45,298 nucleotides of DNA, from NCBI GenBank assembly GCA_017395105.1, contig JAFPWD010000004.1:85143-130440 (forward strand), written 5' to 3'. The stretch is from Clostridia bacterium (GTDB lineage: Bacteria > Bacillota > Clostridia > Christensenellales > CAG-138). Made by a program: the position numbers and the translations under genes. The notes beneath the pieces are model-generated. The model searched no databases. It worked only from the letters and a program-made list of their open reading frames with translations, and was not told where the DNA came from. Shown piece by piece: positions 1 to 9,914 of the stretch; within the stretch, counting starts at the first letter, position 1, and every line of letters begins with the position of its first letter.

Positions 1-2056
1 TTTTGAGCGATTTGAGCGCAAGACCGTCGGTATAATCGGTCGCCATGATGGAAGCGTAAGCTTCGAGCGCATGGGTCACTGCATCGATGCCCGATGCTGC
101 GGTCAATCCCTTGGGCGCACTCATGTGGAAATCGGCATCTATTATCGCCATGTTCGGAAGAAGCTCGTAGTCGGCGATCGGGTATTTAACGCCGCTCTTT
201 TCATCGGTGATGACCGCAAAGGGCGTTACCTCGGAGCCTGTTCCCGCGGAGGTGGGGATAGCGATAAAATACGCTTTTTCGCCCATCTTCGGGAAGGTGT
301 AAACGCGCTTTCTTATATCCATGAAGCGCATCGCCATATCCATGAAGTCCGCTTCGGGATGCTCGTACAGAACCCACATGATCTTGCCCGCATCCATAGC
401 CGAGCCGCCGCCGAGGGCGATGATGCAGTCCGGCTTGAAGGAGCGCATCTGCTCCGCGCCGGCCTTGGCGCTTGCAAGAGTCGGATCGGGCGCAACGTCG
501 AAGAAAGTGGTGTGTACGATGCCCATTGAATCGAGCTTATCGGTGATGGGCTTGGTGTAGCCGTTCTGATAGAGGAAGCTGTCGGTCACGATGAACACGC
601 GCTTTTTGCACATAACGGTTTTAAGCTCGTCCAATGCAACGGGCAGACAGCCCTTCTTGATGTAGACCTTTTCGGGAACGCGGAACCAGAGCATATTCTC
701 CCTCCTCTCGGCAACGGTTTTGATATTCAAAAGATGCTTTATTCCAACGTTTTCGCTCACGGAGTTGCCGCCCCAGGAGCCGCAGCCGAGGGTCAGCGAG
801 GGGGCGAGGCGGAAGTTGTAGAGGTCGCCGATGCCGCCGTGGGACGAGGGAGTGTTCACGAGGATGCGGCAGGTCTTCATCCTTGCGGCAAACTCGTTGA
901 GCTTCACCGTTTCGGTTACCTCGTTGAGGTAGATCGAAGCGGTATGGCCGTAGCCGCCGTCCGCAACGAGCTGCTCCGCTTTGGCGAGAGCGTCTTCGAA
1001 ATCCTTTGCGCGGTACATGGCAAGCACGGGGGAGAGCTTCTCATGGGCGAATTCCTCGGAGATATCCACGCTCTCGACCTCACCGATCAGTATCTTCGTG
1101 CCGGCTGGCACCTTAACGCCCGAAAGCTCCGCGATCCTTGCGGCGCTCTGGCCGACGATCCTTGCGTTGAGAGCTCCGTTTATGATGATGGTCTTTCTGA
1201 CCCTGTTGGTTTCCTCTTTGCTAAGGAAATAGCAGCCGCGTGCAGCGAATTCAGCCTTCACCGCATCGTACAACTTGTCAAGAACGATCACCGACTGCTC
1301 CGAAGCGCAGATCATGCCGTTGTCGAAGGTCTTGGAATGGATAATTGAGTTTACCGCAAGCAGTACGTCGGCAGTATCGTCGATGATGGCGGGGGTGTTG
1401 CCCGCGCCAACGCCCAGAGCGGGCTTTCCGCTCGAATACGCAGCCTTTACCATGCCGGGGCCGCCGGTCGCAAGGATGATATCGGATTCCTTCATGATGA
1501 AGTTCGTCATCTCAAGGCTCGGAACGTCCACCCATGCGATGATGCCCTCTGGCGCGCCCGCCGCAACGGCAGCTTCGAGCACGAGCTTTGCCGCCGCCAC
1601 TGTAGAATCCTTCGCCCTCGGATGGGGGCTGATGATGATGCCGTTCCTCGTTTTGAGAGCGAGCAGGGTCTTGAAAATGGCGGTGGAGGTCGGGTTCGTG
1701 GTGGGGATGACCGCACCGATAACACCGATGGGCTCGGCGATCTTCTTAATGCCGAACTGCTTATCCTCTTCGATAACACCGCAGGTCTTCGCATCCCGAT
1801 AAGCGTTGTAGATATACTCGGCGGCATAGTGATTCTTTATCACTTTGTCCTCAACTATACCCATGCCTGTCTCCTCAACAGCCATGCGCGCAAGGGGTAT
1901 CCTCGCTTTATCCGCAGCGGTGGCTGCGGCAAGAAAGATGCTGTCCACTTGCTCCTGGGTGAAGTGTGCAAACTTTCTCTGCGCCTCCCTGACCCGATCG
2001 AATGCCGTTTTCAGGCTCTCGACTCCGTCCACAAGCTCATAAGTCCTTTTCTTCAT
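1..2056 (-). CDS. adhE: Bifunctional acetaldehyde-CoA/alcohol dehydrogenase (partial, 3' end outside window)
   Basis: Reduces acetyl-CoA to acetaldehyde and then to ethanol with two NADH, regenerating NAD+ in fermentation; AdhE forms cytoplasmic spirosome filaments. The visible 685 residues hold the whole CoA-acylating aldehyde dehydrogenase half (about 1-440), with the catalytic Cys near residue 250 in an MICASEQ motif. The first part of the iron-dependent alcohol dehydrogenase half follows, with GGGSAMDAGK, GTGSEVTPF and a metal-ligand His in THALEAYAS. Family members are about 870 residues, so roughly 185 residues lie beyond position 1. The ATG at 2056 follows an AAGGAGA ribosome binding site at normal spacing. 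A LysR gene lies upstream on the same strand and may regulate it; that link is inference. Identification is very secure. Confidence 0.97.
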   Translation of the reverse strand, partial: MKKRTYELVDGVESLKTAFDRVREAQRKFAHFTQEQVDSIFLAAATAADKARIPLARMAVEETGMGIVEDKVIKNHYAAEYIYNAYRDAKTCGVIEEDKQFGIKKIAEPIGVIGAVIPTTNPTSTAIFKTLLALKTRNGIIISPHPRAKDSTVAAAKLVLEAAVAAGAPEGIIAWVDVPSLEMTNFIMKESDIILATGGPGMVKAAYSSGKPALGVGAGNTPAIIDDTADVLLAVNSIIHSKTFDNGMICASEQSVIVLDKLYDAVKAEFAARGCYFLSKEETNRVRKTIIINGALNARIVGQSAARIAELSGVKVPAGTKILIGEVESVDISEEFAHEKLSPVLAMYRAKDFEDALAKAEQLVADGGYGHTASIYLNEVTETVKLNEFAARMKTCRILVNTPSSHGGIGDLYNFRLAPSLTLGCGSWGGNSVSENVGIKHLLNIKTVAERRENMLWFRVPEKVYIKKGCLPVALDELKTVMCKKRVFIVTDSFLYQNGYTKPITDKLDSMGIVHTTFFDVAPDPTLASAKAGAEQMRSFKPDCIIALGGGSAMDAGKIMWVLYEHPEADFMDMAMRFMDIRKRVYTFPKMGEKAYFIAIPTSAGTGSEVTPFAVITDEKSGVKYPIADYELLPNMAIIDADFHMSAPKGLTAASGIDAVTHALEAYASIMATDYTDGLALKSLK

Positions 2057-2214
2057 ACAACGGTCTCCTTTTTATTTACCGGCGAATTTGGGATGCGTTT
2101 TTCGCTTTCCTTCCTCGCCGATCGTTCAAGTGTTTTGTGCGGGCCTTGCTCCTTGCACCCCGCACACATAATGTACACAAAAATCAGATAAAAAGGAATA
2201 ATCAAAAAGTGAAT

Positions 2215-2248
2215 GCCGATTATAACTGTTGATATAACAACACAGCGC
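2215..2248 (-). promoter_or_regulatory. Possible adhE promoter -10 with overlapping dyad
   Basis: On the minus strand a TATAAT hexamer lies at 2219-2224, about 160 nt upstream of adhE. No good -35 sits at 16-18 nt. A short dyad, TGTT-N5-AACA at 2227-2239, occupies the spacer. A poor -35 with a dyad would fit an activated or repressed promoter. The half-site spacing is too short for the usual Rex operator. The rest of the 445-nt gap between adhE and the LysR gene shows no gene I can support. Confidence 0.3.
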
Positions 2249-2442
2249 GGATTTTGCGCCGCAAGCCGTTTATGCCGATCGTGTATTTGATCAATATGTT
2301 CTAAGGCTGAGCTTACAGCGCCTTCAATGCTAATGCTCGATACAACTTTGCCTGCGGAAGCAAACAGCGGCATTGCCAATGACTCGTGCTGTGATTGGAA
2401 TGATCGAAATGTTATGGCGTATTGTGCCAGATGATATAGCAA

Positions 2443-2470
2443 ACGGCGCAGGCTTTATACCTTGCGCCGT
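2443..2470 (-). terminator. Hairpin downstream of the LysR gene
   Basis: ACGGCGCA-GG pairs with CC-TTGCGCCGT with one bulge, just past the LysR stop codon. Only a short T run (TTT) follows on the minus strand, so termination may be weak and read-through into adhE is possible. Confidence 0.4.
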
Positions 2471-2501
2471 AAAAAATATTCAGCTTAGTCCGCAGAATGG
2501 C

Positions 2502-3425
2502 TTATACAAGACAAGCCCGCTTTGAATTGGTAAGCTCGGTCAAGAAGCGTTTGTCGAGCTCGGAAAGACTGTATTCGCTGCGTTTAACGAGCATATCCTT
2601 ATACATTATCCGTGCTTCAACACAGCTTCTTTGAACAAGACCGTATCTGTTGAGCAGCTTCTTGGGTATCGGCGAGACCCACATAAAGGTTTCGGGATTA
2701 TCCGAGAGCAGATCGAACTGACCGCCGCGCTCAAATAGGAAGATGCGGCGCTCGACCTCATCGGGAAACTCGGTTTTGCGAACAGTTGAAGCGGGCAGCG
2801 AGGGCACGTAGGGGTCGCCGTGTGCGATCTCTATGAGCGGATACAGATCTTCAAAGGAGATATCCTCCTTTTCGGCAAGCGGGCAGCGGCGGCTCATTAT
2901 CAAAACGTATTTGAACTCGGCAACGAGCTCATACGAAAGCCCCTTTTCATCGAGCATATCCTTGAAATATTTATCATAATTTGCCGCATATCTGATTATG
3001 CCGAGGCGGTAGCCCGAGGTAACGATATTGTTTATCGCCGTGTTCGAATTGGTTTCCATATAGAAGATCTCGGCAGGATCGCCACCTATCTGCTTGGAAA
3101 AATTCACGAAAGCATCGGCAATATAGCTTGCGCGAGGAACGGAGATGGAAAAGCGCTGCTTCTTCGCGCTGCCGTCCTTATACATCCTTTCGATATCGTC
3201 CAATTCGCCGAGTATCTTCTCTGCGTAGCGGATAAACCGATCGCCGTCGGGAGTAAGATTCATTCCCTTGCTGGAGCGATCGAATATGGTTATACCGAGG
3301 TCGTCCTCAAGCTTCTTAATGGTTCTGCTCAAATTGGGCTGTGCGATGAACAGCTCATCCGCCGCCTTGTTGATGGAACCGAGCCGCGCCACCTCAACGG
3401 CGTACCTCATGTGAAGAACGTTCAT
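2502..3425 (-). CDS. LysR-family transcriptional regulator
   Basis: A 307-residue DNA-binding regulator. Residues 1-60 form the LysR winged helix-turn-helix, with motifs such as GSINKAADELFIAQPNLSR and KKLEDDLG, followed by the linker helix and a divergent effector-binding domain. Length is typical for the family (about 300). The start at 3425 follows a GGAGGT ribosome binding site. It stands alone, upstream of adhE on the same strand; the nearest plausible targets are adhE and itself. The effector cannot be told from sequence. Family assignment is secure, regulon unknown. Confidence 0.92.
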   Translation of the reverse strand: MNVLHMRYAVEVARLGSINKAADELFIAQPNLSRTIKKLEDDLGITIFDRSSKGMNLTPDGDRFIRYAEKILGELDDIERMYKDGSAKKQRFSISVPRASYIADAFVNFSKQIGGDPAEIFYMETNSNTAINNIVTSGYRLGIIRYAANYDKYFKDMLDEKGLSYELVAEFKYVLIMSRRCPLAEKEDISFEDLYPLIEIAHGDPYVPSLPASTVRKTEFPDEVERRIFLFERGGQFDLLSDNPETFMWVSPIPKKLLNRYGLVQRSCVEARIMYKDMLVKRSEYSLSELDKRFLTELTNSKRACLV

Positions 3426-3501
3426 AAACTACCTCCGGCAAATAAATGCGCTTCGTGCTTTTTTCGTGCTTTCACATATTCATTAGAAGCACTGTATTGG
3501 T

Positions 3502-3531
3502 ATTATATCATAATTTACATAACATGGGCAA
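3502..3531 (-). promoter_or_regulatory. Promoter of the LysR gene
   Basis: On the minus strand, TTGCCC (3526-3531) and TATAAT (3502-3507) are 18 nt apart, about 75 nt upstream of the start codon. The leader contains a direct repeat of TTCGTGCTTT (about 3450-3470), a possible autoregulatory site; that is inference. Confidence 0.6.
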
Positions 3532-3584
3532 GATATCAAAAAATCAGCGTATGTCGAATGTTCGAAGCGCAAGCTCCGATCGTT

Positions 3585-3620
3585 AAAAAGAATTGAGATA
3601 AGCATTCGCGCCTATCTCAA
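3585..3620 (-). terminator. Terminator of the cobalamin operon
   Basis: On the minus strand TTGAGATA pairs with TATCTCAA (arms 3593-3600 and 3613-3620), followed by TTCTTTTT. It lies about 30 nt past the cbiP stop codon and closes the eleven-gene operon. Confidence 0.85.
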
Positions 3621-3652
3621 ATCTCCTTGTCATTATCGTTCGATTATCAAAA

Positions 3653-5113
3653 TCAAACCTGTCGGTTCAATATGGAGTACACAAGCTCCATATCAAGACC
3701 TTCGCGAACGGCATCCGCGAGCTTGTCGTACTGAGCCTGTTTATAGGCTTTGGCATCGAATGAAGCGATGCTTTCAAAGCCGATGCCCTTCTTTTTGCAG
3801 AGTATTCGCAGCACGGCATCCGCTATGCCGTTTGCATCGAAGAATCCGTGGATATAGCTTCCGTAGACGTTGCCGTTTGAGATCACGGGCGCGTGAGTGT
3901 CGCTTCTGCCCATGTGTATCTCATAGCCCTCGTATGCAAGTCCGTTGAGCGGTGAAAGGATACCCTGTATGCCGTCAAGAATGCCGCTCGTCTGCTTCTG
4001 CACCTTTTCACCTTCGAATACGGTTTTTATTGGCAAAAGCGCCATGCCGTTTATCGCGTTCATGCCGTTCGCTTCAACATTCATAGGATCTTCAACACTT
4101 TCGCCAAGCATTTGATAGCCGCCGCAAATTCCGAAAACGATGGCGTCGCGTGAAGCGGCTTGCTTTATCCGTGCTTCAAGCCCGCTTTCGCGCAGAAAAA
4201 TAAGGTCGGAGATCGTGCTCTTTGTTCCGGGAATCACGATCATATCGGGGTCTCCAAATTCGGACGGCTTTTCTATATAGCGCACGGAAACGTTTTCATA
4301 ACGCTCAAACGCGGCAAGATCGGTGAAATTGGATATTCGCGGCAGTTTTATTGCGGCAATATCGATAAGCTTCGCCGTTTTGTTTTTTGAAAAGCGCTCC
4401 GAAAGGCTGTCCTCATCATCGATATCAACATGAAGATATGGCACAACACCCGCAACGGGTACGCCGCAGAGCTTTTCGAGCATTAGAAGACCCGGTTCAA
4501 GAATCTTTTTATCGCCTCGAAACTTGTTTATCACCGTGCCCTTTATTCGTGCGCGCTCGTCCTCTTCAAGAAGGGCTATCGTGCCGTAGAGCTGCGCAAA
4601 CACTCCGCCGCGGTCGATATCGCCAACGAGCAGGACGGGCGCATCAACGAGCTTTGCAAGACCCATGTTGACGATATCCTCGCTTTTGAGGTTTATCTCC
4701 GCGGGGCTGCCCGCGCCCTCAATAACGATGATATCGTGTTCGGAAGCAAGGGAAGAATACGCTTCCATAACGGCCGGTATAAACTCGCGTTTTCTTCTGT
4801 AATACTCCATCGCACGCATATTTCCTATGGGCTTGCCGTTCACGATTATCTGGCTGCCCACGTCGGTGGTCGGCTTCAAAAGTATCGGATTCATACGCAC
4901 GTCGGGCTCAATGCCCGCCGCCTCGGCCTGCACCACCTGCGCTCTGCCCATCTCAAAGCCGTCCTTTGTGATGAATGAATTGAGAGCCATATTCTGACTT
5001 TTAAATGGCGCGGCGCGGAAGCCGTCCTGCTTGAATATGCGGCAGAGCCCCGCGCATAGAAGGCTCTTGCCCGCGTTGGACATCGTGCCCTGTATCATAA
5101 TGTTTTTAGCCAT
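3653..5113 (-). CDS. cbiP: Cobyric acid synthase (adenosylcobyrate amidase)
   Basis: Amidates side chains b, d, e and g of adenosylcobyrinate a,c-diamide using glutamine and ATP, giving adenosylcobyric acid. At 486 residues it has the normal CobQ/CbiP length. The N-terminal dethiobiotin-synthetase-like ATPase domain begins with [11 protein letters not shown], and the C-terminal class I glutamine amidotransferase domain has the nucleophile Cys in [11 protein letters not shown]. It is the last gene of the riboswitch-controlled operon; its ATG overlaps the cobD stop by 8 nt (ATGGCTAA), implying translational coupling. The terminator at 3585-3620 follows. Identification is secure; cobQ is the synonym. 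Confidence 0.97.
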   Translation of the reverse strand: MAKNIMIQGTMSNAGKSLLCAGLCRIFKQDGFRAAPFKSQNMALNSFITKDGFEMGRAQVVQAEAAGIEPDVRMNPILLKPTTDVGSQIIVNGKPIGNMRAMEYYRRKREFIPAVMEAYSSLASEHDIIVIEGAGSPAEINLKSEDIVNMGLAKLVDAPVLLVGDIDRGGVFAQLYGTIALLEEDERARIKGTVINKFRGDKKILEPGLLMLEKLCGVPVAGVVPYLHVDIDDEDSLSERFSKNKTAKLIDIAAIKLPRISNFTDLAAFERYENVSVRYIEKPSEFGDPDMIVIPGTKSTISDLIFLRESGLEARIKQAASRDAIVFGICGGYQMLGESVEDPMNVEANGMNAINGMALLPIKTVFEGEKVQKQTSGILDGIQGILSPLNGLAYEGYEIHMGRSDTHAPVISNGNVYGSYIHGFFDANGIADAVLRILCKKKGIGFESIASFDAKAYKQAQYDKLADAVREGLDMELVYSILNRQV

Positions 5114-6164
5114 TCTTCTTTTCCTCTGCTATGATTCTGAGTGCGCAAAGCAGCATTTCGTTTTCATAATCGAGCTTAACGGCGATCCTGTAAAAGCCCT
5201 CGTTCAGGCCGTGAAAATTCGAGCAATTCCGAATCTTTATCCCCTTTTTGATAAGCGCACTCTCAAGATCCTGCCACCCCTTGAACAGCAGGAAATTTGT
5301 GTTTGAATCGAAAACCTTGAAGCCGAGCCTCTCGATGCCTTCCTTAAGCTTCTGCCGCTCTTTTTTTATATGCTCCCGCGTTTTTTCAAGGAACGTGCTT
5401 TCGCTGAGCGCGGCAAGCCCGGCCGACTGCGCAACGGTTGAAACGTTCCAAGGCTGAACGGTGCGAGCCATTCTTTCAAGCAAAGCTGCATCCGAACAGA
5501 GCACATAGCCAAGACGAACGCCCGCCATGCCGTAGCTCTTTGTGAAGGCCTTGAGGATGATGAGGTTCGGATGGGAGTCAACAAGCGAAACGAGGCTCTC
5601 TCCGGCATCCGAAAGCTCGAGAAAGCATTCGTCCAGAAGCAAACGTATTCCCTTTTCACGGCATAGCCCTGCCGTTTTCTTCAAAAGCTCTGCATCTATC
5701 ACGCTTCCCGTAGGATTGTTCGGGCTGCATAAGAACACGGTGTCGGGAAGGCTGCTTTCGATTAGCTCGAGCAGCTCCTTCGTAACTGCAAAGCCGTTCT
5801 CCTCCTTGAGAGTTAAGCGCACGATGCGCGAATTTTCAAGCGGAAGCGTGTACTCAGAGAAGGTAGGAGCAAGTTCAAGCGCGATCTGCGGCCTTTGCGC
5901 GTGTGCAAAGGAATAGATCAGCTCAGCCGCACCCGCTCCAACGAGCACCTGCTCAGCCTTAACCCCATCATGCTCGGCGATCGCTCGAACGAGCCTTCGG
6001 CAGTAGGGATCGGGATAGCGATCGAGCGAATCGAGCGAGGCGCGGATCGCAGCCTTAACGCCCTCCGGCATGCCGAACGGATTCGTGTTTGCTGAAAAAT
6101 CGAGCATCACGCTGCCGCCGTACACGTCGCCGCCATGTGGGTTTTTCGTGTTGTAAAGCATCAT
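5106..6164 (-). CDS. cobD: Threonine-phosphate decarboxylase (aminotransferase class I/II fold)
   Basis: PLP enzyme that decarboxylates L-threonine O-3-phosphate to (R)-1-aminopropan-2-ol phosphate, the linker between the corrin ring and the nucleotide loop. The 352 residues match the CobD family. Visible features are an N-terminal FSANTNPFG, the substrate-site CSPNNPTG, and the PLP lysine in [14 protein letters not shown]. It overlaps the upstream cbiJET gene by 4 nt and cbiP by 8 nt. Histidinol-phosphate aminotransferase is the close relative, but the location inside a cobalamin operon favours CobD. Its natural partner CbiB is not in the window. Confidence 0.93.
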   Translation of the reverse strand: MMLYNTKNPHGGDVYGGSVMLDFSANTNPFGMPEGVKAAIRASLDSLDRYPDPYCRRLVRAIAEHDGVKAEQVLVGAGAAELIYSFAHAQRPQIALELAPTFSEYTLPLENSRIVRLTLKEENGFAVTKELLELIESSLPDTVFLCSPNNPTGSVIDAELLKKTAGLCREKGIRLLLDECFLELSDAGESLVSLVDSHPNLIILKAFTKSYGMAGVRLGYVLCSDAALLERMARTVQPWNVSTVAQSAGLAALSESTFLEKTREHIKKERQKLKEGIERLGFKVFDSNTNFLLFKGWQDLESALIKKGIKIRNCSNFHGLNEGFYRIAVKLDYENEMLLCALRIIAEEKKNG

Positions 6165-8146
6165 TCCTCCTCCCGCACGCCCTGCATCGTGAAGATATAA
6201 ACGGGGTTTTGAGCCGTCATAAGGTCATAGCCGCCGATGCGCCGCGCCTTTGAAACGTTCAGGCAAACGACCTCGCGCTCGATGAAGCCGAATTCCGTTA
6301 AGCATGAATTCAGCTCCGAAACCGTTTCAAGCGATATCGCCGCGGCAACGATGCGTGCATTTTGATTCTTACTTAAAACAAGCTGGATTATCTCCCTCAT
6401 ATTGCCCGAGCTTCCGCCGATAAAGGCATGAGTCGGCGAGGGAAGATCGGCGCAGGCTTCGGGCGCCGAGCCAAGTACCGAAACGACATTCGTAAGCCTT
6501 GCCATCTCTGCGTTCAGCCGCGTAAGCTCAGCCGCCTCTGGCTTTTTCTCTATCGCATACACCGTGCCGTCAATGGCTGTGAGCGCCGCCTCAACGGACA
6601 CCGAGCCCGTGCCCGAGCCAACGTCCCAAACAACGGAATCCGAAAGCAGCCTTAGCTTTGAGAGACACACCGCGCGCACCTCGGATTTTGTCATAGGCAC
6701 AACGGCATTCTTCTCGTCGTTTCTCATAAACACCGTATCGGGCAGGCCGAAGGCAGAGCTCCTCGGCAACGGATTTTCGATATAAACGGCACTTAGCCTG
6801 TCGAAAATGCGGCCTTTTAGCTCAGTCACGCGCCCCGCATTTATGCGCTCATCGGAATGGCCGAGTCTTTCGCCGACGGTAATGCGCAGGTTATCAAGAC
6901 CTGCATCAGCAAGCATATCGATGAGTCTTCCTGCACCGTTTTCGCCGCCGACAAGCGAAAAAACACGGCGGCTTCTTTCGCATATCGGAACGATGCTCGC
7001 CTCGCGCCCGTGCAGGCTCACGGTTTTCACATTCTCGTAGGAAAGATTCGCCCTTGCGCAGAGGTATGAGAGCGAGCTTATGCCGCTCAGCACGGTCACA
7101 TCGCAAAAATCAAGCAGCGGCAAAAGCTTTTTAGTGCCGCTGAAGAAGCCCGTGTCGCCGCTCATCAGTACTGCAAAGCGAGAATATTCGCCGTGTTCGC
7201 GTATAAAAGCGGCGATCCTTTCGGGAGAAACGGCTTCAAACACGGCTTGATGCTTGTGCGCCGACTCAAGCATGCGCTTTGCGCCAATTATGCATTCTGC
7301 CGATCTTATAGCTTCCTCCGCTTCAAGCGTCAGGGTAAGACCTGCGCCGCCCATGCCGATACCGATTACGGCAGCCTTCGGCCTGCTTGAAAAGCCGAAG
7401 CGCTTTTCAAGCTCTTTGAGCGTTTCGGAATACGAAAAACCCGAAACGCTTTCCTCGGGACGGCCTATGACGATCAGCTTCGCACCCGCCATTCGCGCGG
7501 CCTGCGCCTTTTCTTCGAAGCCGCCCGCCTTGCCGCTTTGCTTCGTTACTACGAACGAAGCGTTTACGGCCTTTATCGTTGCCGCATTCATTTCAACGGA
7601 AAAAGGCCCCTGCATGGCGATTATATGCGATGGAGCAAGCCCCGCTTCGCGGCAGAGGAGAAGGGAATCCTCCATCGGCAGCACTCGTGCAAAGCAGCGC
7701 TCCGAGAAGCCTTCGAGCTTTGAAAATGCCGAAAGTTCCTTTGAACCCGTGGTCAGAAATATGCTGCCCTCCGTGCCGTTCAGATAGGAAACGGCATCGT
7801 CAACGCTTGAAAAGCTCTCCTTGCCGCGATCCTCCGCACTCTCCCTTTCAAGGCGCAGATACTCCGTGCAGGTGCGGGAGCAGGCGAGCCTGATATTTTC
7901 GGTAACGATCGAAGCGTACGGATGCGTTGCATCTATAACAAGGTCGAATCTCTCACGCTCAAACAGCTCCGTCATCTCGTCCGAGTCCATCCTTTTTGCC
8001 GAAGTCTCGATGTTTTTCAGCCCTTCAAGCAGTGCTTCGCCGTAATCTGTGGCAACGCAGGCAAAAACCCTCGCATCCTTGCTTGAAAGAAACTCAACCA
8101 GCCTTCGCCCCTCGGTCGTTCCCGCAAAAACACAGATATTTTTCAT
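6161..8146 (-). CDS. cbiJET: Three-domain fusion: precorrin-6A reductase (CbiJ), precorrin-6/7 methyltransferase (CbiE) and decarboxylating methyltransferase (CbiT)
   Basis: A 661-residue protein covering three consecutive ring-modification steps. Residues about 1-255 are CbiJ, with the NADPH-site start FAGTTEGRRL and a DATHPYA motif. About 258-460 are the CbiE tetrapyrrole methylase (IGIGMGG, SGDTGFFSG). About 470-661 are the CbiT SAM methyltransferase (WDVGSGTGSVS, FIGGSSGNMREI). I chose the ATG at 8146, where CbiJ homology begins; the open frame runs about 106 codons further upstream inside cbiH but without homology. CbiE-CbiT fusions (CobL) are common; adding CbiJ in front is less usual. 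It overlaps cobD by 4 nt. Confidence 0.94.
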   Translation of the reverse strand: MKNICVFAGTTEGRRLVEFLSSKDARVFACVATDYGEALLEGLKNIETSAKRMDSDEMTELFERERFDLVIDATHPYASIVTENIRLACSRTCTEYLRLERESAEDRGKESFSSVDDAVSYLNGTEGSIFLTTGSKELSAFSKLEGFSERCFARVLPMEDSLLLCREAGLAPSHIIAMQGPFSVEMNAATIKAVNASFVVTKQSGKAGGFEEKAQAARMAGAKLIVIGRPEESVSGFSYSETLKELEKRFGFSSRPKAAVIGIGMGGAGLTLTLEAEEAIRSAECIIGAKRMLESAHKHQAVFEAVSPERIAAFIREHGEYSRFAVLMSGDTGFFSGTKKLLPLLDFCDVTVLSGISSLSYLCARANLSYENVKTVSLHGREASIVPICERSRRVFSLVGGENGAGRLIDMLADAGLDNLRITVGERLGHSDERINAGRVTELKGRIFDRLSAVYIENPLPRSSAFGLPDTVFMRNDEKNAVVPMTKSEVRAVCLSKLRLLSDSVVWDVGSGTGSVSVEAALTAIDGTVYAIEKKPEAAELTRLNAEMARLTNVVSVLGSAPEACADLPSPTHAFIGGSSGNMREIIQLVLSKNQNARIVAAAISLETVSELNSCLTEFGFIEREVVCLNVSKARRIGGYDLMTAQNPVYIFTMQGVREEE

Positions 8147-8148
8147 TC

Positions 8149-8880
8149 TCAAACCTCTCTGTAGCCCCTCGGGGTCACGATGCTGCCGTTTATCATGCGC
8201 GTTTGAGAGTTTCCTATAAACACGGTGCAGAACATATCGGCCGGAAACTCGGCAAGCTCCGAAAGTGTCATAAATGCGTGGTTCTCGCCGGAGCGCCCGA
8301 TATTTCTTGCAACAGCACACGGACGGCTTCCTGGCAGAACCTTCATCAGTGTTTCGCAGGCTTTTTTGAGATGCTCTGGACGGCCGTGGCTTGCGGGGTT
8401 GTAGAGTGCGATGCTCATATCCGCGCCCGCAGCCGCCTCGAGCCGCCGCTCTATGAGCGCCCATTCGGTCAGTCTGTCCGAAAGGCTGATAACGGCGAAA
8501 TCGTGCGTGAGCGGAGCTCCGAGAAGCGCCGCACCCGAGCAGGCTGCTGTAAGCCCGGGAATGATCTCAATCTCGGGCTCGCTTTTCTCGCCGCGAAGCT
8601 CGAGAGCCAGCCCCGCCATGCCGTAGATGCCGCTGTCGCCCGAGCAGATTAGAGCTACTGTTTTTCCTTTAGCGGCCTCGTCCAATGCCATACGGCAGCG
8701 CTCGGTCTCCTTCGTCATCGGAGTTGAAAGGAATTTCTTATCCGCATACCGATCACGAACAAGCTCGATATACACGTGATAGCCGATCACCGTATCGGCG
8801 CAGCTGAGCGCATTATCAGCGCGAACGGTCATATTTTCATAATTTCCTGGGCCGATGCCCACGATAAACAGTTTTCCCAT
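8149..8880 (-). CDS. cbiH: Cobalt-precorrin-3 C17-methyltransferase
   Basis: SAM-dependent tetrapyrrole methylase that methylates C17 and drives ring contraction in the anaerobic pathway. The 243 residues match CbiH/CobJ. The N-terminal VGIGPGNYENMT glycine-rich loop and CSGDSGIYGMAG are the two standard motifs, and residues near YNPASHGRPEH match the family. The start at 8880 lies 11 nt after the cbiG stop, and cbiJET begins 2 nt after its own stop. Identification is secure. Confidence 0.95.
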   Translation of the reverse strand: MGKLFIVGIGPGNYENMTVRADNALSCADTVIGYHVYIELVRDRYADKKFLSTPMTKETERCRMALDEAAKGKTVALICSGDSGIYGMAGLALELRGEKSEPEIEIIPGLTAACSGAALLGAPLTHDFAVISLSDRLTEWALIERRLEAAAGADMSIALYNPASHGRPEHLKKACETLMKVLPGSRPCAVARNIGRSGENHAFMTLSELAEFPADMFCTVFIGNSQTRMINGSIVTPRGYREV

Positions 8881-8891
8881 ATTCTTAATGC

Positions 8892-9914
8892 TTAATTGAA
8901 GCTGACCTCCGTATTCTTTAGTCCAACGGCAACGGTAACACCGCTGATGGGCGTTTTATTGACCAAGAGCCTGTCTGCAGCGATCATGGCGGCGCGCTCG
9001 CAAACGTTGTCCACCCCCGTTACGCTCTTAACAAATTCGGATTGCGTAAAATCGCCGCTCACTTGCCGCAATTCCTCTGCGGAATAAAAATCGATCTTGA
9101 GCCCCTTTTCGCGGCAGAACTCCAGCAGTCCGGCTTCATCGGATTTAATTATGATGCTCGCCGCGCTCTTAACGGCGCGTATATCAAGCCCGTTTTCGTC
9201 CATCACGGCTTCAACGGCGGATTCGATCAGTTCCTTCGGCGTGCCCCTGCGGCAGCCTATGCCAAGAAAGAGGCATTTGGGTATCAGTCGCAGCGTTTTT
9301 GTGAAGGGCTCCGCCGTTTTATAGCTTACAGCGATGCCGACCTCGCCGCTTGAGCCGAAAATCACGCCGCTCGGAAGCTCGCCCTTAATCGGAAAATCGC
9401 TTACGAGCGGGATATCGCCTTCAAGTATAGCCGCACTCACCGCTTTTGCAGCGCTCATATCCGAGAGCGCGAAACCGCGCCGCGCCGCCCATTCATCTGC
9501 GGAAAAACGCCCGCGAACGTCCGTGGCGGTGGTGATGACAGGCACGGCGCCTATCGCAGAAGCTATGCTTTTTGCAAGCGTGTTCGCCCCGCCGATATGC
9601 CCCGAAAGCAGTGGGATAACAAAGCTTCCCGATTCATCGACCGCTATAACAGCGGGATCGGTGGCCTTATTCTTTATAAAGGGAGCAACAGAGCGCACGG
9701 CAATGCCGCAGGAGGAAACGAATATCAGCGCATCGGCTGAGGAGAAAGCTCGTTCATACAGCGATGCCGAGGGCTTTTCAACGGGCATAAAAGCGCCGCA
9801 CGCATGTTTTTCGGCAGCATAGCAATGCTTTTCGCCATCAAGCGCCGCAGCAATGCGCTCGGCGGTCTCAATTCCCCTTTTGCTGTAAGCAAAGAGATAG
9901 GTTTTCATTATCAC
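8892..9914 (-). CDS. cbiG: Cobalt-precorrin-5A hydrolase
   Basis: Opens the delta-lactone of cobalt-precorrin-5A and releases acetaldehyde, a step specific to the anaerobic cobalamin route. The 340 residues contain the N-terminal CbiG domain (SSCGIAVRSVAPF, LLSGHIGGAN) and the C-terminal CobE/CbiG domain (LGIGCRRGTPKE). Its start overlaps the cbiF stop by 4 nt. Presence of CbiG together with CbiD and CbiK-type chelation marks the early-cobalt-insertion route. Confidence 0.95.
   Translation of the reverse strand: MIMKTYLFAYSKRGIETAERIAAALDGEKHCYAAEKHACGAFMPVEKPSASLYERAFSSADALIFVSSCGIAVRSVAPFIKNKATDPAVIAVDESGSFVIPLLSGHIGGANTLAKSIASAIGAVPVITTATDVRGRFSADEWAARRGFALSDMSAAKAVSAAILEGDIPLVSDFPIKGELPSGVIFGSSGEVGIAVSYKTAEPFTKTLRLIPKCLFLGIGCRRGTPKELIESAVEAVMDENGLDIRAVKSAASIIIKSDEAGLLEFCREKGLKIDFYSAEELRQVSGDFTQSEFVKSVTGVDNVCERAAMIAADRLLVNKTPISGVTVAVGLKNTEVSFN

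Noticed and set aside
2053..2442. 129-codon open frame on the minus strand upstream of adhE
   Set aside because: It runs over the adhE ribosome binding site and start codon, has no ribosome site of its own and no recognisable similarity; treated as chance.
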